From contig NZ_CP038241.1 in NCBI RefSeq assembly GCF_012222965.1, positions 1,240,001-1,304,000 on the forward strand: a stretch of 64,000 bases of DNA. Direction: 5' to 3'. Source of the DNA: Allofrancisella inopinata (GTDB lineage: Bacteria > Pseudomonadota > Gammaproteobacteria > Francisellales > Francisellaceae). Every line of letters begins with the position of its first letter. The first letter of the stretch is position 1. A program made the position numbers and the translations under genes. Shown here one piece after another: positions 39,357 through 47,832 of this stretch. The notes beneath the pieces are model-generated. The model was not told the DNA's origin, did no database searches, and saw nothing but the letters and a program-made list of their open reading frames with translations.

Positions 39357-41216
39357 TTAACACTTTTCTAACTCTAAAAGCTCTTCCCAAAGAGTATACT
39401 TTTGTTCTAACTCAGTATTGAGCTTATCAAGTCTTTGTTGTATTTCTTTGATTTCAGACTGGCTTTTTTGATAAAACTCCATTTCACCCATTTGGCTTTC
39501 TATCTCTGAAATATTAGCTTCTAGTTTTTCTATTTGGGTAGGCAAGTTACGTAAAAGCTTTCTCTGCTCGTAACTAAGTTTATTTGAAAGATTAGCGTCT
39601 TTATTATCTTTTGCCTGATTATTATTTGTTTTATTGATGGTGGTTTTACATTGAGATAACCAATCATCATACCCACCAACATACTCCTTAAGCTTACCGT
39701 TCTCAAAAACTATTGTGCTAGTAGCAACATTGTTTATAAACTCTCGATCATGACTTACTAAAAGTATTGTACCTTGGTAGTTTATAAGTAATTCTTCCAA
39801 TATCTCCAAAGTTTCAATATCTAAATCATTTGTTGGCTCATCTAGCACAATAACATTACTAGGCTTTGACAATATTTTGGCTAATAAAAGACGGTTTTTC
39901 TCACCTCCTGATAGATGTGTTATTGGTGCATGCAACCTATCAGGGGTAAATAAAAACTTTTGTAAATATGTAATAATATGGACCTCTTTACCTCCAATGT
40001 TGATAAAATCAGATCCTTCTTTTACATTATCTACTATACTTAGTTTCTCGTCTAGCTGGTCTCTTAGCTGATCAAAATAAGCAACTTTTAAATTATCCGC
40101 ATGAGAAATAATACCCTCAGTTGGTGGTAAAGTTCCTAACAAGCAGTTTAAAAGCGTACTTTTACCACAACCATTTTGCCCAAGGATTGCTATTTTATCA
40201 CCACGATGAATTTCTGTAGAAAAATTTTTAAATAAATATTCAGAATGGTATTTAAAGCCTATATTATCAGCTTGTATTATCTTTTTTGATGAAGTTTTAA
40301 CATGAGATGTGCCAATATCAACCTTACCAACTTTGTGTTTACGTTGGCTTAGCTCCTTACGCATTTGTTCTAAAGCTCTTACTCTACCCTCATTTCTTGT
40401 ACGACGAGCTTTTATACCTTGACGTATCCACGCTTCTTCTTGAGCTAATTTTTTATCAAATTCACTATTAGCTTTTTCTTCAGCATGTAAAATATGCTCT
40501 TTTTTTTCCAAAAATTTAATATAGTTCCCCTCAAAAGAAAAAAGACGGCCTCTATCTAGCTCAACTATACTTTTAGCAACATTATTTAAAAACTTTCTAT
40601 CATGTGTAATAAATAGTATAGCTCCATTAAAATTAGCTAGAAATTCCTCTAACCATTTTATCGAGTCTATATCTAAGTGGTTTGTTGGCTCATCTAATAA
40701 TAGTAGGTCTGGTTTTTTAATTAAAGCTCTAGCTAATATAACTCTTCTTTTCATCCCACCAGAAAGATCTTTAAATATAGCTTTAGGGTCTAGCTTTAAC
40801 TTGGATGCTAAAATCTCCACATCATTTAAGTAATTCCAAGCATGATTTTCATCTACATATTTATGTAACTTCTCCAACTTTGGTGAATTAGGATTGTTAG
40901 CTAAAGTTTGCTGATATGCTATGAGCTTCTCCCCAACCTCATCTAAGCTAGATAATATAACATCTGCTATACTTCCTTGGATACTTGCAGGAACCTCCTG
41001 GATCATACTTGAAACTACAGCATTATTGTGAATAATAACCTCCCCGCCATCAGGCTGAATTTTATTCTCAATAATTTTGAGCAACGACGATTTACCTGTG
41101 CCGTTACGTCCAATAAGACATATTCTTTGGCCTTTTGTGATTTCTAGATTAACATTGTCAAGAACTATCTGTGTACCAAAATTTAAACTAATATTTTTAA
41201 GCGAAACTAACTGCAT
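39357..41216 (-). CDS. uup: ABC-F family ATPase
   Basis: 619 aa with two ABC domains: Walker A GRNGTGKSS and GQNGCGKST, signatures LSGGMKRRVI and LSGGEKNRLL, and Walker B LLLLDEPTNHLD and VIVLDEPTNDLD. A linker rich in charged residues lies between, and a C-terminal coiled coil (residues ~555-615) is typical of Uup. ABC-F proteins act on ribosomes or on DNA-branch stability; Uup limits precise transposon excision in E. coli. It is followed by anmK. Confidence 0.93.
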   Translation of the reverse strand: MQLVSLKNISLNFGTQIVLDNVNLEITKGQRICLIGRNGTGKSSLLKIIENKIQPDGGEVIIHNNAVVSSMIQEVPASIQGSIADVILSSLDEVGEKLIAYQQTLANNPNSPKLEKLHKYVDENHAWNYLNDVEILASKLKLDPKAIFKDLSGGMKRRVILARALIKKPDLLLLDEPTNHLDIDSIKWLEEFLANFNGAILFITHDRKFLNNVAKSIVELDRGRLFSFEGNYIKFLEKKEHILHAEEKANSEFDKKLAQEEAWIRQGIKARRTRNEGRVRALEQMRKELSQRKHKVGKVDIGTSHVKTSSKKIIQADNIGFKYHSEYLFKNFSTEIHRGDKIAILGQNGCGKSTLLNCLLGTLPPTEGIISHADNLKVAYFDQLRDQLDEKLSIVDNVKEGSDFINIGGKEVHIITYLQKFLFTPDRLHAPITHLSGGEKNRLLLAKILSKPSNVIVLDEPTNDLDIETLEILEELLINYQGTILLVSHDREFINNVATSTIVFENGKLKEYVGGYDDWLSQCKTTINKTNNNQAKDNKDANLSNKLSYEQRKLLRNLPTQIEKLEANISEIESQMGEMEFYQKSQSEIKEIQQRLDKLNTELEQKYTLWEELLELEKC

Positions 41217-41248
41217 TTGTGTACTTGTTATAATAAAGTTGTAGATAG

Positions 41249-42478
41249 CTATTTTACCTTTTCATACAAAACTTTGGTAGCTAATATAAATATTATAATA
41301 GCAACAAAATACATTCCTCCGCCAAAAGAAATAGGTGAGGTTGGTGAAACTGACGCCAAATGTCCCATCATAATATCATTTAAAAACCAAGCTAGACCAA
41401 AACCAGCTCCCGCTGCACCCATGGCTTTGCCTTGCTCTTTATCAGAAACAGCAAAAGATATAATTGACAATAATGCAGTATAACAAATTAGCTGTGCCAT
41501 TGATGAGATAATTCCTATTAACCACTGTAATTTTTCTACCCCTAGAAATAAGCCTACACTTATAAGAGATGCTCCGCATACTACAGCAGCTAATATAAAA
41601 GCATTGTTGTTAGAAAACTTAGCAAAAACTTTAGGTTGTAAGGTTAAGCTTGCAATTGCTGTTGCTAAACCTATTACAGCATAAAATATACCGACTTTTG
41701 ATACGCTATAACTATAAGCTTGTGTTAAAAATAATGCTACCCCTTGACCATAAAATCCCCAACCACATTGCACCAAAAGATAAACTACTCCGATAGCTCT
41801 TATACGCTTATCTGAAAGCAAAAAAGATATAGTCGTATAAATAGTACCAAGTTCTATAACTAAACCAGGGTTTTTTGGTAAATCTCGCTGCATCGCTATA
41901 TATATAAATAACATATTTATAAAAGATAAAACACCAGCGAAAAAAAATGGCAAAGTATGACTTATATTTAGGGTCGAAACTAAGCTTGTAATCACCGGCC
42001 CTATTACAAAACCTAAAGAGCCTGCCATCGCTATAAATCCAAGGTTTTTAGATTTTTCTTCTTCAGTAGAAATATCTATAACAGCAGCTTGAGCTATTTC
42101 AAATGCTCCACCTGCCAAACCACTAATAAATCTACTAGCTATAAACAAAATATAGTTATGTGAATAAATAGCATAAGCAGATAACGCATATGACAAGCAA
42201 GTTACAAAAAGAGCTACCATCAAGATAATTTTTCTCCCATACTTGTCAGATAATTCACCAATAACGGGACAACCTATCATTAGACCCAAAGGCCAACACG
42301 CTAACGCTATTGAATAATACCAGTTTTGAAAATTACCACTAGGGTCACCAAATGTAATACAAGTATTATCAAAAAATAATGAAGGCATAATAGGGAAAAC
42401 TAGACCTATACCCATTATATCAACTATAATCGTAGTGATAAGTATTACTATTACTACGTTTTTTGAATGTAAGTTCAT
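41249..42478 (-). CDS. MFS transporter (TetA/DHA1-like)
   Basis: 409 aa with about 12 membrane helices. The motif-A loop GELSDKYGRKIILM and the N-terminal IVDIMGIGLVFPIMPSLF place it in the drug:H+ antiporter-1 group (TetA-like). The substrate cannot be read from sequence. The gene stands alone, with 72 bp to the FUSC gene. Confidence 0.9.
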   Translation of the reverse strand: MNLHSKNVVIVILITTIIVDIMGIGLVFPIMPSLFFDNTCITFGDPSGNFQNWYYSIALACWPLGLMIGCPVIGELSDKYGRKIILMVALFVTCLSYALSAYAIYSHNYILFIASRFISGLAGGAFEIAQAAVIDISTEEEKSKNLGFIAMAGSLGFVIGPVITSLVSTLNISHTLPFFFAGVLSFINMLFIYIAMQRDLPKNPGLVIELGTIYTTISFLLSDKRIRAIGVVYLLVQCGWGFYGQGVALFLTQAYSYSVSKVGIFYAVIGLATAIASLTLQPKVFAKFSNNNAFILAAVVCGASLISVGLFLGVEKLQWLIGIISSMAQLICYTALLSIISFAVSDKEQGKAMGAAGAGFGLAWFLNDIMMGHLASVSPTSPISFGGGMYFVAIIIFILATKVLYEKVK

Positions 42479-42550
42479 AAAAGACTCTCTATTATATTTT
42501 TTTAGAAAAAAGAAAAATCGAGTAAATACTACTTAAAAATAGTAAAGATA

Positions 42551-43597
42551 TCAATGCTTAGACATCTGCAAAATATAGTTATGCTCAATTGCTAGCTTTT
42601 TCACCGAGCTAAGAAACATCTTGATACAGAAGGTAAAATTTGCATCTGTTTCATTCAATAATTCTACATCTTTTATTAATGGCTGTATGTGCTTTTCAAA
42701 TTTTAATAGTTCTTTATAACTTATCCTTTTGTGTTTTTTAATATCATATACAATATCTGATAAAGATTTCATAATATAGTCTTTAAATTCTATAAATACT
42801 GATTCTTGGTCTAGTTTAGCCACTAGTGTAGGATCTAGTGAAGCTTCAATATATTCATACATAACTATCATATATCTATAAATTCTGCGTATATATAGGC
42901 CCATTTTCTCATATTCTCTAACCCTTTTTGCAGAGCCTTCATACTTAAGCTCTTTTAATAAAGATAACTGTTTTGTAAATTCAAGAAAAATACTTTCTCT
43001 AAGTTTTTGATGGGACTGATTACGCTCTATAAATAAAATTTCAAAAAAGTCTCTAATTTGTGAAACAGTTTTCACATAGCTTTGTTTTATTCTTGTTTCA
43101 GCTCTTATAGGGAAAACAAAACGGTTAACCATCAAAGCTATAGCTATCCCTAGGGATATCTCCTCTGCTCTTTGGATTGCAATTTCAACACTTGGACGAG
43201 CGTTTAGAATAATAATTATTATTGTTATACCAGCAAGAGTACCAGCATAACTATATTTTGATGAAGCTCCTGCAAAATATACAGATAACATCAAAAAGGG
43301 TAAAATCATAATTATTTGCAAAGACTTATTAGCGAGAAATACCGTTATTATCATAGCTATTATCGCACCAGCTACAGTACCTAAAAACCTCATAAGTGCT
43401 TTATCCAAAGCACCTCCTAAGTTTGGCTGAGTCGACATGACTACTAATACAGTTATTACCATCCATAAATACATTTGTTTAACTTCAAAAAAATCACCTA
43501 AGTAGAAACCTACTAAATAAGCTATCACTACACCTAATGTAGCTTTCATAGCATTAATTGCCGCATACTTATTACTGTTTAAAAATGCAAATTGCAT
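42551..43597 (-). CDS. FUSC-family membrane protein
   Basis: 348 aa. The N-terminal half has six hydrophobic helices (KATLGVVIAYLVGFYLGDFF, LWMVITVLVVMSTQPNLGGAL, RFLGTVAGAIIAMIITVF) typical of the FUSC/aromatic acid exporter family. The C-terminal half is a cytoplasmic helical domain. Members of this family move aromatic or other small anions. The substrate is unknown. Confidence 0.85.
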   Translation of the reverse strand: MQFAFLNSNKYAAINAMKATLGVVIAYLVGFYLGDFFEVKQMYLWMVITVLVVMSTQPNLGGALDKALMRFLGTVAGAIIAMIITVFLANKSLQIIMILPFLMLSVYFAGASSKYSYAGTLAGITIIIIILNARPSVEIAIQRAEEISLGIAIALMVNRFVFPIRAETRIKQSYVKTVSQIRDFFEILFIERNQSHQKLRESIFLEFTKQLSLLKELKYEGSAKRVREYEKMGLYIRRIYRYMIVMYEYIEASLDPTLVAKLDQESVFIEFKDYIMKSLSDIVYDIKKHKRISYKELLKFEKHIQPLIKDVELLNETDANFTFCIKMFLSSVKKLAIEHNYILQMSKH

Positions 43598-44162
43598 ATA
43601 TATTCACTATTTGGTTTTAAACCCTTTCTTAGAGTTATTTTAACATAAACAATGCTTCTAAAGTCTTTGCTATCTAATAATTATATAGGCCAATCGATCA
43701 TAAAACCCTTACATAATTACCGCGCAGGTGGAAAATTCCAAATATAATCTTTGATCTAAGAGAACCTCATATTAAGTACAATAGCACGGTTGTTGCAAAC
43801 TACAACCTTATACCAATTCCAACATAAATTGGTGCCTTTATCACAAAGGAGTTTATGACTAATTTAAGTTTTTGATGTGCAGCCAATAGCAGTGGCTATT
43901 GGCAAATATTAAAGGATTAAATTAGGTATCAAATACAAAGTTAGAAAGTAATAATATGTGTTGGAAGTGGTATTATAATAGTTTCACAAAGCTTAATAAA
44001 ATTAGTTCATTAGCTTATAACTTAACAGTTACGTTCATTCAATAATTTCGGAGAAACTTAAATATAAAATAACTAGAGCAAATAAATTAAAAATATTTCT
44101 TGTATTTTTATTTAATTTTAAGTATAAATAATTTAAACTAATGAATGTGTTGGCGGTGTTTA
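43598..44162. other. 565-bp non-coding region with a family-2 repeat
   Basis: No gene is seen. It contains the family-2 repeat (43810-43973). Upstream of it, an inverted fragment around 43720-43800 shows no clear coding capacity. The right part (from about 44040) is AT-rich and probably holds the promoter for the lipase-like gene. Confidence 0.6.
43810..43973. repeat. Family-2 MITE-like repeat with nested palindrome, copy 1 (164 bp)
   Basis: The ends are ATACCAATTCCAAC and, inverted, GTTGGAAGTGGTAT. Relative to copy 2 (55069), a ~62-bp segment is inserted between ...TTATGACTA and GGTAT. The insert has its own inverted ends, CTAATTTA and TAAATTAG, and a strong 9-bp stem GCCAATAGC/GCTATTGGC at 43882-43903. 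So a small palindromic element sits inside a larger one. Confidence 0.82.
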
Positions 44163-45323
44163 ATGAGCTTTCACCCACATGAGAATAATAATGGTATGAC
44201 TATAGATCATTATGAAAATAAAATATTAACAAGCTTACCAGATAAAGATGCGAGCGTGCTTTGTGAATTGGTTTATGAAAGTAGAGCTTTAGATTTTGCC
44301 CTTAACTCACCAGATTTGAAAGATTTCTCACTTGCTAATATTTTTTATGACAACAAACGTAAGGTTAGAGAGGATAAAGAACTTAATTTATCAAAAGATA
44401 CTCAAGATGCCTTAGAATTATACTCTCATCATTACTATCCGGTATTAGCAAAATATAAGTTAGTAACTACAAGTAGCCAATTAGGTAACGATGTTGGTTA
44501 CTATGGTATTGCAGTAGCAGCTGCTGGAGATAAGCAAAATAAAGGTATATATGTAATAAACAGAGGTACAAGATTAAATAGTTTTGATGGTATATATCAT
44601 AACTTCCTTAAAACAGATATTAGAGATATGGCTATTTTAGGTAAAACCTTACCTGTTACAATAGTTTCAAACCATACAAAATCAGGTATAGAATTTGTTA
44701 AATACCTCCTTAAAAGCTATAATGTTAAGCATATAGGCTTTGCAGGACATAGCCTGGGTGGCTCAATAGCACAAATGCAAGCAGTATACTTTATAGATAA
44801 GAGATTGAGAGGGATTAGGCTATCACCATCAAAAGGATTTGAACCCTTTGGTATTAAGAATGAAGCAGACCCATTTATAAAATATAATAATGAGGACGGT
44901 GCACTTTACTATTTGACTTTAAATCCAATCAAAGCTTTTAAGTCATGGCAGTGTAAGTTAGCAGCTAGTAATTGTAGTAGTTGGCAGGGTATAGCAGATA
45001 AGTTAATAATTAATTATACAAGCTTTAAGTCAGATATTGGTTTTACATCTTTTGCTAGAAACGGAGATATTGTTGCTAACCTTGCAGAAAATATTGGTAA
45101 AAAAGTGTTGATAGAGAGTGCTGGTAGTTATAAGGATTTTAAGGATCTTCATGAGATAGCTAACTATCGTTATCAAGAATATCGACCAGATGGTAGTTTA
45201 GTAGAAACACAAATTAATAAACTTAACTCAGATATTTTAAAATCAAGCGATAATTTAGAGCAAAAGGCTAAGTATAAAGTATGTTTTAATACTGATGTTT
45301 TTAGTAACCAAATAGAGGTTTAG
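44163..45323 (+). CDS. Lipase-like alpha/beta hydrolase
   Basis: 386 aa from MSFHPHENN. I chose ATG 44163 over 44145 because GGCGGTG lies about 6 bases upstream and no ribosome site precedes 44145. The nucleophile motif GHSLGGSIAQ (Ser at residue 197 of this start) is preceded by VINRGTRLN, the oxyanion-type motif of lipase class 3/DUF2974 proteins. No signal peptide is seen. The substrate is unknown. The next gene, a lipoprotein, begins 1 bp after its stop, so the two form a unit. Confidence 0.8.
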   Translation: MSFHPHENNNGMTIDHYENKILTSLPDKDASVLCELVYESRALDFALNSPDLKDFSLANIFYDNKRKVREDKELNLSKDTQDALELYSHHYYPVLAKYKLVTTSSQLGNDVGYYGIAVAAAGDKQNKGIYVINRGTRLNSFDGIYHNFLKTDIRDMAILGKTLPVTIVSNHTKSGIEFVKYLLKSYNVKHIGFAGHSLGGSIAQMQAVYFIDKRLRGIRLSPSKGFEPFGIKNEADPFIKYNNEDGALYYLTLNPIKAFKSWQCKLAASNCSSWQGIADKLIINYTSFKSDIGFTSFARNGDIVANLAENIGKKVLIESAGSYKDFKDLHEIANYRYQEYRPDGSLVETQINKLNSDILKSSDNLEQKAKYKVCFNTDVFSNQIEV

Positions 45324-45324
45324 T

Positions 45325-45888
45325 ATGATAAGACTGCTTAAGACAATAACACCATTATATTTAGCTATTTTTTTGTCTGGTTGTTCATCTGTTGCATTAA
45401 TGTCAGCACCAATTATTGGATATTCACAAAGAAGCATAAGTCCAAAAGCAACTAAAGAACAACAGCAGCAAGTTAAACAAGAAGTTATGCAACTTCTTGA
45501 GAAAGAATATAAGCAACCATTTAAATTAGAAAGTTTTGAATATAAATACCAAACTCATAACCGCCCTGGGTCTTTTGATTTTTCCCAATATGGTTCATAC
45601 TACTTTAAAGTACAAGCTCCAGACAACCCAATTATAGTTATGGATTTTAGAATTGATGATATTAATAAATCATCAACTAATGAATTGATAGAGGATTTTA
45701 AAAAGAGGCAATTAAAAAGCGTTTATTGTGCTGCTTTTCCAGCATATTATCGACAGTCTATAGCAAATAAAACGAAGGTATTGCAACCATATACTAAGCA
45801 GACAGAAAAATTTTGTGATAGTAGAAATCAAACGAGCTTTCATAGTCCAAGAAATTACTACTTAAAACATCAAGATGAATATAAATAG
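45325..45888 (+). CDS. Lipoprotein of unknown function
   Basis: 187 aa with a type II signal peptide ending in lipobox FLSGC (C20). The mature part is basic and Gln/Tyr-rich, with a predicted alpha/beta region around YKYQTHNRPGSFDFSQYGSYYFKVQAP. Two later cysteines (VYCAAF and KFCDS) could form a disulfide. It directly follows the lipase-like gene and may be its membrane partner or immunity protein; that is speculation from adjacency only. Confidence 0.75.
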   Translation: MIRLLKTITPLYLAIFLSGCSSVALMSAPIIGYSQRSISPKATKEQQQQVKQEVMQLLEKEYKQPFKLESFEYKYQTHNRPGSFDFSQYGSYYFKVQAPDNPIIVMDFRIDDINKSSTNELIEDFKKRQLKSVYCAAFPAYYRQSIANKTKVLQPYTKQTEKFCDSRNQTSFHSPRNYYLKHQDEYK

Positions 45889-46112
45889 AATTGGCTTTTT
45901 CATTAGCAACTAAATAGCGAAACCAATCCCTTTACACGAAAATAAAACTTATAAAGAATAATTCTCAGGTTTATGAAGCATCTAAAAGTATACAAACATT
46001 TTAATGACAAACATTATTCAATACTTTAATATGTAGTTAGAGCTGCTCTGCAAAGATTAAGCTCAACGATATAAAAAATGATCATTTACTTGTTAAAAAA
46101 GATAGGAGTTTT

Positions 46113-47798
46113 ATGATATCTAAGTCAAATTATAAGAATTACCCTAAAGAAGTTCCAAGCCATATCAAAATCCCTGAGATCACTTTAAGTGATATGCTTA
46201 AAATAGTAGTTGAAAACTTCTCTTCTCGTGAAGCTTTTATATGCCAAGGTCAAAAACTAAGCTTTAAACAAGTTGATGAATATTCTGATATGTTTGCAGG
46301 ATACTTACAACATAAATGGGAAGTAAAAAAAGGTCAACATATCGCCATTATGTTACCAAATTTACTACAGTTTCCTATTATTATTTTTGCATTAATAAAA
46401 TTAGGCTGCGTTTTCGTAAACATCAACCCGCTTTATACAAGTAAAGAAGTCAAGGGAATTCTTAAGGATTCAAAAGCAAAAGGAGTTATTGTACTTTCAT
46501 CGTTAGCACATACTGTGCAAGCAATTGCTGCTGAATGTGAAGACCTTAAGCATATGATGGTTACACATATCGCAGATCTATATTCAACCCCAAGAAAACA
46601 AATAATTTCTTTTGTAGCTAAATATATTAAAGGTATGAAAGATAAATACTCAAAAGATAAGTTTGACTCGTTCTCTAATGCCATAAAAGCAGATTATAAA
46701 CCTGACTACTCTAAAATAGAAGTGGCTCCCGATGATATGGTAGCCTTACAATACTCTAGTGGTACAACAGGTACACCCAAAGGAACTATTCTTTTACATA
46801 AGAATATCGTTGCTAATATATATCAAATCAAAGCATGGACAGAAGGCTTTAATATTAAACTTAGTGAACAAACTGTATTAACTGCCCTACCTATTTATCA
46901 TATTTTTAGTCTCACAGCTAATTTATTCCTTTTCTATTTTTCTGGTGCCCTACAGATTCTAATCCCAAATCCAAGAGATATTAATGGTCTAGTAAACCAA
47001 ATGAGAAAAAGCAACTTCTCAACTATTTTTGGGGTTAACACCCTTTATGTTGCGTTACTAAATAATAAAAAGTTTAGAAAAAGTAACTTCCCTAATTTCA
47101 AGCTTTCTATAAGTGGTGGGATGTCAACCGTCAAAGCAGTAGCAGATGAATGGAAAAAAGTTACAGGTGTGAATATCAAAGAAGGCTATGGCTTATCTGA
47201 AATGTCACCTGTTGTCACTGTAAACTCACTCGAAGATTCTGAGTTTAATGGTACAGTTGGATATCACCTACCAAATACAGATATCAGAATATATGATGAA
47301 AAAGGTAATGAACTTCCTCAGGGAGAAACTGGTGAAATCTGGGTTACAGGGCCTCAAAAATCTCCTGGATTTTGGAGTTTGCCAGAAATCAACAAAGAGC
47401 ACTTTACTGATGATGGCTGGTTAAAGACCGGAGATATGGGATACATTGATGAAGTAGGACGCTTGGTTATCTCAGGAAGGATAAAACATATGATTATTGT
47501 TTCAGGATTTAATGTTTTCCCTAAAGAAATTGAGTTAGCTCTTATTGATAAACAGGAAATACAAGATGCTGCTGTTGTAGGTATACCTTCGGTAGAGACT
47601 GGTGAAATGCCCTTGGCATTTGTAGTACTAAAACCGCACCAAAAATTAACAGAAAAAGAAATTATCTCTTACTGTACTACTAAGCTTGCACATTATAAAC
47701 TACCCAGAAAAATCATTTTTAAGGATGAACTTCCTAAGAATCCTGTTGGAAAAATAGATATTAAATTGTTACAGGAAGAAGCTCGGAAGTATCAGTAG
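46113..47798 (+). CDS. fadD: Long-chain fatty acid-CoA ligase
   Basis: 561 aa of normal length. The AMP-binding motif YSSGTTGTPKGTIL, the GYGLSEMSPVV motif and the hinge/FACS region DDGWLKTGDMGYIDEVGRLVISGRIKHMI are all present, with the catalytic lysine near the end in KNPVGKIDIK. It activates fatty acids with CoA. A GGAG ribosome site lies upstream. It opens a beta-oxidation cluster that runs to 54882. Confidence 0.95.
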   Translation: MISKSNYKNYPKEVPSHIKIPEITLSDMLKIVVENFSSREAFICQGQKLSFKQVDEYSDMFAGYLQHKWEVKKGQHIAIMLPNLLQFPIIIFALIKLGCVFVNINPLYTSKEVKGILKDSKAKGVIVLSSLAHTVQAIAAECEDLKHMMVTHIADLYSTPRKQIISFVAKYIKGMKDKYSKDKFDSFSNAIKADYKPDYSKIEVAPDDMVALQYSSGTTGTPKGTILLHKNIVANIYQIKAWTEGFNIKLSEQTVLTALPIYHIFSLTANLFLFYFSGALQILIPNPRDINGLVNQMRKSNFSTIFGVNTLYVALLNNKKFRKSNFPNFKLSISGGMSTVKAVADEWKKVTGVNIKEGYGLSEMSPVVTVNSLEDSEFNGTVGYHLPNTDIRIYDEKGNELPQGETGEIWVTGPQKSPGFWSLPEINKEHFTDDGWLKTGDMGYIDEVGRLVISGRIKHMIIVSGFNVFPKEIELALIDKQEIQDAAVVGIPSVETGEMPLAFVVLKPHQKLTEKEIISYCTTKLAHYKLPRKIIFKDELPKNPVGKIDIKLLQEEARKYQ

Positions 47799-47832
47799 AA
47801 GGTTTTTAAAGTTTTGTTTAAGGAGTTAAAAG

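Noticed and set aside
39355-39390. Upstream extension of anmK
   Set aside because: The 12 extra residues overlap uup and are not conserved in AnmK; MNEYKYCIGLMSGTS is the family-like start.
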